Positions 1 through 8,949 are shown, counted from the stretch's first letter. The stretch is DNA of 64,000 bases from Candidatus Nanopelagicales bacterium (GCA_037045355.1 JBAOHO010000008.1:186001-250000), one strand, 5' to 3'. Notes: a model not told the origin generated them from the letters alone. Numbers and translations: made by a program.

Positions 1-7
1 TCGCTAC

Positions 8-238
8 ATGGCGACTGAGCCCGTCCGTCTCGCGGAGCGGCGGCGTCACGTCGAGCGCCTGATCTCCGATGTCGGCCTGACGGATGTCGCCTCCATGTCG
101 GAATCCGACATCCGGTCGGCCTTGTCGAAGCTGGCGGAACAGGAGCACGTCGTGTCGCGGCTGCGCCATGAGGTGCACGAGATCATCGACGTTCTGACCG
201 CGGAGTTGGCGCATCGGTACCAGTCCGGGGCGGTGTGA
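8..238 (+). CDS. RsiG-family (c-di-GMP-responsive anti-sigma) small protein
   Basis: Small helical protein of 76 residues. Residues 46-61 fit the c-di-GMP-binding signature described for Streptomyces RsiG, E-x3-S-x2-R-x3-Q-x3-D, as E46, S50, R53, H57 and D61, so only the Gln position differs (His). The preceding stretch SESDIRSALSKLAEQE resembles the first helix of that family. RsiG of Streptomyces sequesters the sporulation sigma factor WhiG when bound to c-di-GMP and has two motif copies in a longer chain; here only one copy is visible, as reported for shorter relatives that dimerise. The frame stays open upstream of the ATG to the window edge, so the true start may lie outside. No sigma factor gene is visible nearby. 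The family call is by motif; the sigma partner is unknown. Confidence 0.6.
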   Translation: MATEPVRLAERRRHVERLISDVGLTDVASMSESDIRSALSKLAEQEHVVSRLRHEVHEIIDVLTAELAHRYQSGAV

Positions 239-385
239 TCCCCCGCACGATCCTGTGAGCGGGCGGGTGACGGTTTGGAGTTACAGGCCGGGTCACGGAC
301 AATGGCGGAGACGTCCATTGCGGACGTTCACGACATGGGGCCGGGGGGCACTGGCCCGATGTACCCGACAACAGGAGTCACGAAC

Positions 386-973
386 GTGAGTACCACCGCC
401 AAGCCGCGCGCGACGAAGACCGCCGCCAAGAAGGCGACCACCCGCAAGGCTGCGCCGAAGCAGACTGGTGCCAAGAAGACGACCGCCAAGCGGGCGACCA
501 CCGGAAAGGCCACCCAGAAGGCCACCGCCTCGACTCGGACCGCCTCGACCCGGACCGCCACGACCCAGAAACCGCCCACCCGCGCTCCTCGCAAGCCCGC
601 CGCGAAGAAGTCGACCGCGGCCCCGCGCAAGACCACGTCGGCGCGACCGGCGCCCGAGGCTGTCACAGCCGCGGCCGCGGCTGCCGCCCCGGCAGCGGAG
701 CAAGGCCTGCGGGCGTGGTTCGACCGGTTCGCCGAGATCAAGAGTTTCGACCTCGCGGCACTGGACCTTCCCGTGCTGGAACTTCCGAATGTCGAACTGC
801 CCACCGTGGAGTTGCCGACGGCTGATGACGTCCGGCTGGGACTCGTTCGGGCGCTGGACAACATCCAGGACGCCGTCATGACGGCGCCGGAGCGCGTCGA
901 GGAACTCGTCGTGGATCTGCGCGAGAGCATCAGCAAGTCAGTCGTCCTCCTGCGTGAGGCCGTCGGCATCTGA
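386..973 (+). CDS. Ala/Lys-rich basic N-terminus plus amphipathic C-terminal domain (HbhA-like context)
   Basis: I chose the GTG at 386 because AGGAG lies at 373-377 with suitable spacing; the open frame reaches further up but without a ribosome site. The 195-residue product starts with about 95 residues of Lys/Ala/Thr/Arg-rich low-complexity sequence (AAKKATTRK, AKKTTAKRATTGK), as in histone H1-like proteins and the tail of mycobacterial heparin-binding haemagglutinin HbhA. The C-terminal 90 residues are acidic and helical with a short LELPNVELPTVELPT repeat. The next gene is a DUF2516 membrane protein, which also follows hbhA in Mycobacterium tuberculosis (Rv0475-Rv0476). Here the basic tail is N-terminal instead of C-terminal. 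Role in nucleoid or surface binding is inference. Confidence 0.6.
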   Translation: MSTTAKPRATKTAAKKATTRKAAPKQTGAKKTTAKRATTGKATQKATASTRTASTRTATTQKPPTRAPRKPAAKKSTAAPRKTTSARPAPEAVTAAAAAAAPAAEQGLRAWFDRFAEIKSFDLAALDLPVLELPNVELPTVELPTADDVRLGLVRALDNIQDAVMTAPERVEELVVDLRESISKSVVLLREAVGI

Positions 974-994
974 TCCAACTCCGGCGCTGACGCG

Positions 995-1068
995 CTACTC
1001 AATAACGACGCGCCTACTCACTGACGATGCGCTGACTCACTGACGACGCGCTCACTCGTTGACACTCA
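995..1068. repeat. Short degenerate tandem repeat, 19-20 bp unit
   Basis: Between the preceding stop and the terminator, a unit close to CTACTCACTGACGATGCGCT recurs three to four times with substitutions (starts near 995, 1014, 1034 and 1053). No coding potential. Function unknown. Confidence 0.6.
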
Positions 1069-1106
1069 CTACGGGAGCCGCCTGCGGGTGGCTCCCGTAG
1101 TCTTTT
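1068..1106 (+). terminator. Rho-independent terminator
   Basis: Twelve-base perfect stem ACTACGGGAGCC / GGCTCCCGTAGT (1068-1079 with 1090-1101), a 10-base loop and a CTTTT run after it. It ends the transcript of the basic-tail protein gene. Confidence 0.85.
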
Positions 1107-1198
1107 GTGCCACGTCGGTGTCCTGTGCTCCCCCGCACTGGGCCCGAATCGAGGACAGTCCGGTCCCCAGAAAGCCGGTCCCCAGAAAGGTGGAGCTC

Positions 1199-1483
1199 GT
1201 GTCGACGTTCCTGGTCTTCCAGAACATCGTGATGGCTGCGATCTGGGTGGTCTTCGCGATCATCAAGATCTGGGCGTTCATCGACTGTGCGCGTCAGCGT
1301 CAGGATGCCTTCCCCGCCGTGGGCCGCCAGTCAAAGGTGCTGTGGCTCGTTCTGACCGGAATCGCCGCCCTGACCGGGCTGATCCTGGACCCGTTGAACC
1401 TCATCGGCATCGCCGGCATCGTGGTCGCGTTGATCTACCTGTTCGAGGTCAAGCCCCGGATCCAGCAGATCATCCGCCGTTAG
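1199..1483 (+). CDS. DUF2516 family membrane protein
   Basis: A 94-residue membrane protein with two to three hydrophobic helices (near residues 4-25, 45-62 and 68-85) and a basic C-terminus ending IQQIIRR. The GTG at 1199 is preceded by GAAAGGTGG; longer upstream frames run through the terminator and are unlikely. The family is small, restricted to Actinobacteria and of unknown function. Its position after an Ala/Lys-rich protein gene matches the hbhA neighbourhood of mycobacteria. Confidence 0.75.
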   Translation: MSTFLVFQNIVMAAIWVVFAIIKIWAFIDCARQRQDAFPAVGRQSKVLWLVLTGIAALTGLILDPLNLIGIAGIVVALIYLFEVKPRIQQIIRR

Positions 1484-1532
1484 CGGGACCCACCGCGCAC
1501 GGCTCTCAATAGCCGGTGGCCCGCGAACCGGG

Positions 1533-3181
1533 CTAGCTGCCGTAGAGCAAGTCGTCGGCGTCGACGATCGAGTACGCGTACCCCTGCTCCGCCAGGAATC
1601 GCTGTCGTTTCGCGGCGAACTCGGCGTCGACCGTTTCCCGAGTCACGATCGTGTAGAAGTGGGCGGTGCGACCGTCCGACTTGGGTCGCAGCACTCGTCC
1701 CAGGCGCTGGGCCTCCTCTTGCCGCGATCCGAAGGTCCCGGACACCTGGATCGCCACGGTCGCCTCCGGTAGGTCCACGGAAAAGTTCGCGACCTTCGAT
1801 ACGACCAGGGTGGTGATCTCGCCGGTGCGGAAGGCTCGCGAAGAGTCGCTCCCGCTCACGCACCGGCGTCTTTCCGGTGACCAGCGGCACGTCCAGGGAC
1901 GCGGCCAAGTCCCTCGAGTTGGTCCAGATACTGACCGATGATCAGCGTCTGCTCACCGGCGTGGCGCTGCAGCAACTTGCGCACCACCCGGGTCTTCGCG
2001 GGGGCGTGCGCGGCAAGCCGGTACTTGTCCTCGAACTCGGCGATGGAGTAGGTGGCCCGCTCGGCTCCTGACAGGTTGACCCGGATCTCGGTGCAGTCGG
2101 CTGGGGCGATCCATCCCTGGGCCTCGATCTCCCGCCATGGCGCATCGAATCGTTTCGGACCGATCAATCCGAAGACGTCACTCTCGCGACCATCCTCGCG
2201 GATCAACGTGGCCGTCAGGCCCAGGCGGCGTCGGGCCTGAATGTCGGCAGTGAACCGGAATACGGGAGCAGGAAGCAGGTGGACTTCGTCGTAGATGATC
2301 AGCCCCCAGTCGCGGGCATCGAACAGATCAAGGTGTGAATAGACGCCCTTGCGGCGGGTCGTGAGGACCTGATACGTGGCGATGGTGACGGGCCGGATCT
2401 CCTTGCGTGCGCCTGAGTACTCCCCGACCTCCTCATCCGTGAGCGACGTGCGGCGCAGTAGTTCGGCCTTCCACTGGCGCGCGGCAACGGTGTTGGTGAC
2501 CAGGATGAGTGTCGTGGCGGCGAGTTCCGCCATCGCTGCGACCCCCACGATGGTCTTTCCCGATCCGCATGGGAGCACGACAACACCCGAACCACCGGCG
2601 AGGAACCCTGCGACGGCCTGCTGTTGATAGTCGCGCATGTGCCAGTCTTCGGTGGCCAAGGCGATCTCGTGGGCTTCGCCGTCGACGTAGCCGGCCAGGT
2701 CTTCGGCCGGCCAGCCGAGGGCCAGGAGAACCTGTTTGAGCCGACCCCGTTCGCTGGGATGGACCCTGACTGTGTCGGAGTCGATGCGAGAGCCGATCAT
2801 CGGCTGCACCTTCTTGCTGCGCAGAACCTCATCGAGGATGGCCGGCTCGGCCGTACTCAGCACCAACCCATGGGCGGGGTGCATCTGAAGTCGCAGGCGA
2901 CCGTAGCGCGACATCGTCTCGGCGACGTCGACCAGCAGCGAGTGGGGGACGGGGAATCGACTGTGGGTGATCAGGGTGTCCACGACATGTTCGGCATCGA
3001 AACCCGCGGCGCTGGCGTTCCACAGTCCGAGATCGGTCATCCGGTACGTGTGGATGTGTTCCGGAGAGCGCTCCAGTTCGGCGAAGGGGGCGATGGCATT
3101 GCGGCATTCCGCGAAGTTCTCGTGATCGACCTCGAGGAGGAGGGTCTTGTCGCTCTGCACGATGAGGGGTCCGCCGGTCAT
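1533..3181 (-). CDS. XPB/Ercc3-type DNA repair helicase, broken by two frameshifts
   Basis: Superfamily 2 DNA helicase of the bacterial XPB group (Rv0861c type), thought to act in DNA repair. From ATG 3181: N-terminal DNA-binding domain, Walker A LPCGSGKT near residue 205, DEVH box near residue 293, TAT motif GLTATLIRED, then motif VI QEEAQRLGRVLRP near 1700. Frame is lost near 1908-1912 (after YLDQLEGL) and again near 1830-1838 (after LFAS). Each is repaired by removing one base, restoring AASLDVPLVTGKTPV and FRTGEITTLVVSKVANFS. All helicase motifs survive, so this is either very recent decay or a sequence error. The adjacent upstream gene on the same strand encodes the helicase-associated protein usually paired with XPB (Rv0862c position), 34 bp away. 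Confidence 0.85.
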
Positions 3182-3215
3182 CAGACAAGTATCACCCGCC
3201 GGCAGTCCGATCGGT

Positions 3216-5354
3216 TCAGCCCGCAGCGGACGCGACGATGCGCTCCAGGGGAATGGTCCGGATCTCACCGGCCGTGACGTCGAACGCGCACACGTCCCCT
3301 CCGTGCAGATCCAACGGTTCCATCAGATGGATGAGCCGCTGCCCGTCGTCCCCCGCGAAGCTCAACCACAGCCGTCGATGGCTGGCCACGGCTTCCCGCA
3401 GGGCCGTCTGCAACTCGGCCGAGCCGATCGGTGGCAGGACCCCAGGTGCCTGCGGGTCCATGCCGGGTCGCTCGTCGACACCTCGTAGTGAATGGATGAC
3501 CCGCGCTGCCACGGGTCGGTCGGCTGCTGGGTCGGACACCGGTCGGTGCGACGCCAGGACTGCAGGGGCGGCGTCGGGTTGTGTCGCCGCTCGTCCGGCG
3601 GCGCGCAGTCGGCGTGCCACTTCGTCGCAGGCCTGCTGTGACACCAGGACCCCGGGGGCGATTTGGCGCAGCCCGAGCCCGGCGAGTTCGGCGTCCGCGA
3701 GCAGTTCGGCGACCTGATCCACCGGTGCTGTGATGACGGACGGCCCCGGATGGACGCTGATGGCCGGCAATCCGGCTGCCTGATCAGCGATGAGCACGGA
3801 CAGGGCTTGGGGGATGCCTGTGGTGGAAATGGACTCCAGCCACTCGATCAGCTCGGTCGGGTCGGCTCCCGCCGCGAGGGCATTACGCACGCTGTCAGGG
3901 GTGAATCGGAAGACCGCGGCGCCACCGCCGGATTCCCAGTCGGCGGCCTCCCCGAGCCGTCGTTCGACGCTGGGGTCGAGCGGACCGAGTGACGTGGCGG
4001 TCAGGTCCGCCTGCATGATGACCTGGCTGCCCAGGGTCGGCAGGGACGGGGCCAGGGCGTCGGCGAGTATGCGCTCATCACCCGGGCCGGCGCGCAGAGC
4101 AGCCGACGGGACACCGGCGAACGTCAGGCCCAGCGCCTCGCAGTCAGCCAGTACGGTGCCCACGAGGGCGGGCGATGGCTGCAACCGGGGGCGGTACCAG
4201 GTCAGCCAGTCGGCTGTGTCACGGCCGGCTCCCTCTCTCAGCCCGGCGAGGACGAGCTTGCGCAGCGTCGGGATCATCGCCTCGTCGCCGCCCTTCAGCA
4301 GTCGGGCGGGGTCTGCGGTCACAGCACGTGGGACACCGATCCAGGCATGGGTCAGTGCTGCCCAGCGATCGGCGATCGGGTCGTCCAGATGATCGGCGTA
4401 GTCCGTCGTCGGTCGCATCCGTGAGTCTTGATCCCAGTCGATCCACCGCGCCCCCCACGCCGACAACAGGATCAAGCCGATGCGCGCGGGGGGGATTCGG
4501 ACCCGGTCGGTGAGCCGCTCCCAGTCCCGCGCAGGGATGGCGCCATTGGCCTGCCGGGCCACGGTCTGAGCCGCGAGATACGCCAGGACCCGGTCGGTGT
4601 CGCGCACCAATTGGTCGGCTGCATGCCCCGCGTGATCGTCCGCGGCGGCGAACTCCTTGGTGACCGGGGCGGGGAGAACGGGCCCCGGCAGACGGGGGTC
4701 GGCGATCAGCTGCCCGCGGCGCAGCAGCAAGGCGATCTCACGCGGCACCACCAGCGCCCCCGAGTCCTCGCAGGCCATGAATTCCTGCTCGGACAGCCAG
4801 TCCCAGCCGGCCACGCTCGGGGAAATGGTCGGGGGACCCCAAGCCGCTCGCACGAGCAGGTCGCGAGCCTCTTGCGGGGCTGACCGAACCCGGGCCTCGA
4901 ACAACTCGGGATCGCTCACCATCTGGCGCACGCCAGGCAGGTTCGCCCGGACCACCGGGTCCAACCCGCCAGGAAAGGGTCCGAGGAGTTCCCGCACCGT
5001 CGAGGGCACTCGCAGATCGTCGTCCCCTCCCCAGAGAAGCACGCGGTCGTACAGTGCGGTGACAATGGGCCGGATGACCGCGGGGTCCTGATCAAGCCCG
5101 ATCGCGAGATCGGCGGCTGAGAACTTCCCGGCCGGGGCCAAGGCGCAGCCCGCTTCGAGGACATCGAGTTCCGCCGCGGTCAGGTCATCGAGAGCCGCCA
5201 GAGTCAGTGCCGCGCTGTTCACCTTCAAGGCCAGATCGGAAAACGACTTAGGGACGGGACGCAGGAGGTCCGGTCGCAGGTCGAAGAGCAACTCCAACTG
5301 GTCATCGGTGCGGTAGCGCAGGTCCTCGGCAAGGCTGCGGGCGCGTGACGGCAT
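3216..5354 (-). CDS. Helicase-associated domain protein, partner of XPB
   Basis: A 712-residue protein of the actinobacterial helicase-associated family (Rv0862c-like). The N-terminal half is a run of winged-helix-like segments. The segment around residues 460-560 has the family core (VIMQADLTA, ESGGGAAVFRFTPDSVRNAL, then the SVLIADQAAGLPAI region). The last 60 residues, LREAVASHRRLWLSF onwards, resemble a WYL-type beta domain. It precedes the XPB gene and is probably co-transcribed with it. Its biochemical role is not established; the pairing suggests a regulator or DNA-loading factor for the helicase. A diverged paralogue lies at 14706-16841. Confidence 0.75.
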   Translation of the reverse strand: MPSRARSLAEDLRYRTDDQLELLFDLRPDLLRPVPKSFSDLALKVNSAALTLAALDDLTAAELDVLEAGCALAPAGKFSAADLAIGLDQDPAVIRPIVTALYDRVLLWGGDDDLRVPSTVRELLGPFPGGLDPVVRANLPGVRQMVSDPELFEARVRSAPQEARDLLVRAAWGPPTISPSVAGWDWLSEQEFMACEDSGALVVPREIALLLRRGQLIADPRLPGPVLPAPVTKEFAAADDHAGHAADQLVRDTDRVLAYLAAQTVARQANGAIPARDWERLTDRVRIPPARIGLILLSAWGARWIDWDQDSRMRPTTDYADHLDDPIADRWAALTHAWIGVPRAVTADPARLLKGGDEAMIPTLRKLVLAGLREGAGRDTADWLTWYRPRLQPSPALVGTVLADCEALGLTFAGVPSAALRAGPGDERILADALAPSLPTLGSQVIMQADLTATSLGPLDPSVERRLGEAADWESGGGAAVFRFTPDSVRNALAAGADPTELIEWLESISTTGIPQALSVLIADQAAGLPAISVHPGPSVITAPVDQVAELLADAELAGLGLRQIAPGVLVSQQACDEVARRLRAAGRAATQPDAAPAVLASHRPVSDPAADRPVAARVIHSLRGVDERPGMDPQAPGVLPPIGSAELQTALREAVASHRRLWLSFAGDDGQRLIHLMEPLDLHGGDVCAFDVTAGEIRTIPLERIVASAAG

Positions 5355-5416
5355 CCTTCGACCCTATGTTGGGTCCCGGGCAGATGCACAGCCGGTGTCT
5401 GAGTCCCGTCGCTACG

Positions 5417-5577
5417 TCAGCCGGTTCCGCGGGACCTGCAGAGGATGAAGGGCTTCTTCTTCACGTGGTACTTCTGCTTCCAGACAGTGCGCCGGTGACC
5501 CGGCTCCTTCGCCGTGATCCGCACCGTGATCGTCAGACGATCACTGCACAGCGCCCGACAGGTGTGCGTGGGGGTCA
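5417..5577 (-). pseudogene. 3' fragment of an unidentified gene
   Basis: Between two well-defined genes, a minus-strand stretch with almost all G/C third positions encodes about 53 residues: THTCRALCSDRLTITV, then basic KQKYHVKKKPFILCRSR, then a stop. Codon use is that of a real gene, but no start or ribosome site is visible and the frame runs back antiframe into the oxidoreductase gene. It looks like the tail of a small exported or basic protein left by a rearrangement. Nothing else is seen in 5355-5574. Confidence 0.35.
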
Positions 5578-6849
5578 GCGGGAGTCCTGCCACGTGAAGT
5601 ATCTGCTGACGAGAGGCAAGTAGGACGAACTGAGCTTTGCCAGCGGGATGGCGCTGTGGCGTAGTCTCGCCACCGCAGGCATGTCCGCCTGACCGGTCAG
5701 GTGCTGTGCGATGCGGTGGCCCAGCCACGTGTTCGTCGCCACCCCACTGCCGTTGCACCCAGTCGCGTACCACGCGCCATCGTGTCGGCCGGCATGTGGC
5801 ATCCGGTCCAGGGTGATCGCCACGTTGCCGCCCCAGGCGAAATCGATCGGGGTACCGGACAACTGCGGGTGCAGCCGGACCATGGAGTCGTAGAGGAAGT
5901 CCCGCGCCGTGGTCACGTCGACGGGATCGAGCGTGCGCCGGCCCCCGAAAGCCAGTCTCCCGTCCGGCGTGAGGCGCCAATAGAACAGCAGATTCTTGGT
6001 GTCGACCATCATCCGACCGGTGGGGCTGACGGAACTCGCCAGATCCGGCTCGAGCACCGCAGTGGCGATAATGTACGAGGCCACCGGAGTCACGCGCTTG
6101 GCCAACCACGGCAGCACGTTGTCAGCGTAGGCGTTGGTGGCCACGAAGACGTCTCGTGCCACGATCTCTCCCCGAGTCGTCGTCACATGATGGAACCCTG
6201 GCCGCCCCACCAAGTTGATGGCTGCCGTCCGGTCGTGGATGGCGGCTCCGCTGTCCAGCGCTCGTCGAGCCATACCTGCGTGGAACTGCGCGGGGTGCAA
6301 TCCGCCAGTCCGTTCCAGGACCATCCCGGCCGCGAACGCGGAACTGCCGATCTCGGTGTCCAGTTGATCCCTGGAGAGAAATCGTGCTGGAGAGCCGTGT
6401 GCCTGCATGTCCTCAGCGTCGTGGCGTACCCCGCGGACCTGGAAGTCGCTGTGCGCCAGCATCAACATCCCTGATCGGCGGTAGTCGCACTCGATTTCGG
6501 TGGTCGCCAGATCCTCGACGAAGTCGAAGGCTTCGTTGACCTCCGCGAACATGCGGCGTCCGTTGTCCCCGTACTTCTTCACCAGAGTCGTGGGCCCAGC
6601 CTTCAACTCCGGGATGACCATGCCGCCGTTGCGGCTGGAGGCCCCCCATCCCACTCGTTCCTTGTCCAGGACCACGACAGACCGGCCCGCCCGCGCGGCA
6701 GTCGCGGCTGCCGCCAACCCGCACAGCCCGGCGCCGATGATCACCAGATCGGCCTGTGTCGGCGGGGGCCCCAGCGGGGGGCTCGGTGGTTCCGCCTGGG
6801 TCTGCCACAGGCAGACCTCCCGGTAGGTGTCGGACAGCAAGGCGGCCAT
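5575..6849 (-). CDS. FAD-dependent amine/amino-acid oxidoreductase (DAO family)
   Basis: A 424-residue flavoprotein. The dinucleotide-binding GAGLCG motif lies at about residues 37-42 (VIIGAGLCGLAAA), followed by an acidic end of strand 2 (VVVLDKERVGWGASSRNGG), typical of the D-amino-acid oxidase superfamily and of the gamma-glutamylputrescine oxidase (PuuB) branch. Near the C-terminus, WGGNVAITLDRMPH and YATGCNGSGVA form the second flavin contact. Likely oxidises an amine or amino acid to imine plus reduced flavin. The substrate cannot be told from sequence, and no polyamine pathway genes sit nearby. Confidence 0.75.
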   Translation of the reverse strand: MAALLSDTYREVCLWQTQAEPPSPPLGPPPTQADLVIIGAGLCGLAAAATAARAGRSVVVLDKERVGWGASSRNGGMVIPELKAGPTTLVKKYGDNGRRMFAEVNEAFDFVEDLATTEIECDYRRSGMLMLAHSDFQVRGVRHDAEDMQAHGSPARFLSRDQLDTEIGSSAFAAGMVLERTGGLHPAQFHAGMARRALDSGAAIHDRTAAINLVGRPGFHHVTTTRGEIVARDVFVATNAYADNVLPWLAKRVTPVASYIIATAVLEPDLASSVSPTGRMMVDTKNLLFYWRLTPDGRLAFGGRRTLDPVDVTTARDFLYDSMVRLHPQLSGTPIDFAWGGNVAITLDRMPHAGRHDGAWYATGCNGSGVATNTWLGHRIAQHLTGQADMPAVARLRHSAIPLAKLSSSYLPLVSRYFTWQDSR

Positions 6850-6935
6850 GGATGCGACGCTATCAAGCGCAGAAACCAGTCACCTGTCACGGATATCCGG
6901 CGTCACAGGTCACTCGAGGACTACGCGGCAATTGC

Positions 6936-6965
6936 GAAGGCCCGCACCTTTCGGTGCGGGCCTTC
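6936..6965. terminator. Perfect 13-bp hairpin between convergent or tandem units
   Basis: GAAGGCCCGCACC pairs with GGTGCGGGCCTTC around a TTTC loop. There is no T-run on either side, so it may act as a barrier or a factor-dependent terminator downstream of groEL. The rest of 6850-7113 is non-coding. Confidence 0.6.
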
Positions 6966-7018
6966 GGCAACTGAGTCTGTGACTTCTGGTCCTCCGGGGT
7001 ATCCCCCAGGGGCTCCTC

Positions 7019-7050
7019 AGAAGTCCATGCTCTTCTTGACATGGACTTCT
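7019..7050. repeat. Inverted repeat copying the groEL 3' end
   Basis: AGAAGTCCATG ... CATGGACTTCT is an 11-bp perfect inverted repeat with a 10-base spacer, just downstream of groEL. TCCTCAGAAGTCCAT here also duplicates the last codons and stop of groEL (near 7112-7126). Looks like a local duplication of the gene end, and could work as a transcript 3' hairpin. Confidence 0.6.
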
Positions 7051-7113
7051 TCGTCGGTCACTTCGCTCGGCAGGTACTCGCTTCGCTCGTCCCTACCTCG
7101 CTGCGTTCCCTCC

Positions 7114-8739
7114 TCAGAAGTCCATTCCTCCCATACCACCGTCACCAGCAGGCATCGGCGGCGTCTTCTCCGGCTTGTCGGCCACAACCACCTCGGTGGT
7201 GAGGAACAGACCGGCGATCGACGCGGCGTTCTGAAGCGCGGAACGAGTCACCTTTGCGGGATCGATGATGCCAGCGGCGATCATGTCCACGTACTCGCCT
7301 GTGGCGGCATTCAGGCCCTGACCCGGCTCCAAGGAGCGAACCTTCTCCGCGACGACGCCACCTTCGAGACCGGCGTTGACCGCGATCTGCTTCAGCGGAG
7401 CCGACACGGCGCTCTTGACCAGCGCGGCACCGGTGCCCTCGTCACCCTCGAGTTCGAGCTTCTCGAACACGGCCTCGGACGCCTGCAGCAAAGCCACGCC
7501 GCCACCGGCGACGATGCCTTCCTCGACGGCGGCCTTCGCGTTGCGCACGGCATCTTCGATGCGGTGCTTGCGCTCTTTGAGTTCGACCTCGGTCGCAGCC
7601 CCGGCCTTGATTACCGCAACACCGCCGGCCAGCTTGGCCAGACGCTCCTGCAGCTTTTCGCGGTCGTAGTCGGAGTCGCTGTTGTCGATCTCGGCGCGGA
7701 TCTGGTTGACCCGGCCGGCGATCTGCTCAGCGTCACCGGCACCCTCAACGATGGTCGTCTCGTCCTTCGTGACGACAACCTTGCGGGCCTTGCCCAGCAG
7801 GTCGATGTCAGCGGACTCGAGCTTGAGGCCGATCTCCTCGGAGATCACCTGCCCACCCGTGAGGATGGCGATGTCCTGCAACATGGCCTTGCGACGATCC
7901 CCGAAGCCCGGAGCCTTGACGGCCACGGACTTGAACGTGCCGCGCACCTTGTTGACGATCAAGGTGGCCAGGGCCTCACCCTCGATGTCCTCGGCGATGA
8001 TGGCCAGCGGCTTACCCGACTGCATCACCTTCTCCAGGATCGGGAGCATGTCCTTCACCGTAGAGATCTTGCTGTTCACGATCAGCACGTAGGGATCGTC
8101 GAGGACGGTCTCCATGCGCTCCGTGTCGGTCACGAAGTACGGCGAGATGTAGCCCTTGTCGAAGCGCATGCCCTCGGTGAGCTCCAGCTCCAGACCGAAA
8201 GTGTTGCTCTCCTCGACGGTGATGACACCTTCTTTGCCGACCTTGTCCATGGCCTCGGCGATGATCTCGCCGACCTCGGGGTCAGCCGCGGAGATGCTCG
8301 CGGTGGCCGCGATCTGCTCCTTGGTCTCGACCTCCTTGGCCATCTCCAGGAGCTGGCTCGAGACAGCCTCGACGGCCTTCTCGATGCCCTTCTTCAAGCC
8401 CATGGGGTTGGCGCCCGCGGCTACGTTGCGCAGACCTTCCTTGACCAGGGCCTGGGCCAGCACAGTGGCGGTGGTGGTGCCGTCACCGGCGACATCGTCG
8501 GTCTTCTTGGCGACCTCTTTGACCAGCTCAGCGCCGATCTTCTCGTACGGGTCTTCGAGCTCGATCTCCTTGGCGATGGATACGCCATCGTTGGTGATCG
8601 TAGGAGCGCCCCACTTCTTCTCCAGCACCACGTTGCGGCCCTTGGGCCCCAACGTGACGCGGACGGCATCGGCGAGGGTGTTCATCCCACGCTCGAGTGC
8701 CCGTCGGGCTTCCTCGTCGAACGCGATCATCTTTGACAT
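7114..8739 (-). CDS. groEL: 60 kDa chaperonin GroEL (stand-alone copy)
   Basis: A 541-residue chaperonin, full length for the family. Recognisable segments are VTLGPKGRNVVL, VAGDGTTTATVLAQ (ATP site), GFGDRRKAML and a C-terminal GGMGGMDF tail. Forms the ring that folds proteins with GroES. The ATG at 8739 follows an ideal GGAGG (TTTCGGAGGAACGCACCAG before the start). There is no groES beside it, so this corresponds to the lone groEL copy common in actinomycetes. A CIRCE operator and promoter lie about 170 bp upstream, so it should be under HrcA heat-shock control. Confidence 0.97.
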   Translation of the reverse strand: MSKMIAFDEEARRALERGMNTLADAVRVTLGPKGRNVVLEKKWGAPTITNDGVSIAKEIELEDPYEKIGAELVKEVAKKTDDVAGDGTTTATVLAQALVKEGLRNVAAGANPMGLKKGIEKAVEAVSSQLLEMAKEVETKEQIAATASISAADPEVGEIIAEAMDKVGKEGVITVEESNTFGLELELTEGMRFDKGYISPYFVTDTERMETVLDDPYVLIVNSKISTVKDMLPILEKVMQSGKPLAIIAEDIEGEALATLIVNKVRGTFKSVAVKAPGFGDRRKAMLQDIAILTGGQVISEEIGLKLESADIDLLGKARKVVVTKDETTIVEGAGDAEQIAGRVNQIRAEIDNSDSDYDREKLQERLAKLAGGVAVIKAGAATEVELKERKHRIEDAVRNAKAAVEEGIVAGGGVALLQASEAVFEKLELEGDEGTGAALVKSAVSAPLKQIAVNAGLEGGVVAEKVRSLEPGQGLNAATGEYVDMIAAGIIDPAKVTRSALQNAASIAGLFLTTEVVVADKPEKTPPMPAGDGGMGGMDF

Positions 8740-8906
8740 CTGGTGCGTTCCTCCGAAAGAACTTGTTAACGGTGCTCCGACGCGGCGCCCGCGACGGCCG
8801 ACCCGCACCCGGCCCCATCGAGAGGCTGGGCCCGGACCTCGCCGAGCCGAAGATTGTCCGCACTCGCTGCCTGCTCCAGCCCCGATGGCTGTCACTCGAC
8901 ACCTGA

Positions 8907-8949
8907 GAGTGCTAACACATGATTAGCACTCTCCCTGCGAGAGTGCAAG
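8907..8949 (-). promoter_or_regulatory. groEL promoter with CIRCE operator plus an extra half-site
   Basis: TTAGCACTC-N9-GAGTGCAAG (8923-8949) is a CIRCE element, the HrcA operator, with two mismatches in its outer right end. On the minus strand it overlaps a promoter: -35 TTGCAC (8943-8948), 17-base spacer, -10 TAATCA (8920-8925). A third perfect half-site GAGTGCTAA (8907-8915) sits 7 bp away and forms a second, inverted-order palindrome with the middle half-site. The long leader to the groEL start (8740-8906) has no gene. Confidence 0.88.

Noticed and set aside
2624..3277. + strand open frame opposite XPB
   Set aside because: Antisense shadow of a conserved helicase; no ribosome site.
6979..8736. 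Long + strand open frame antisense to groEL
   Set aside because: It is the mirror of a strongly coding, full-length chaperonin gene in GC-rich DNA; its product has no recognisable domain.
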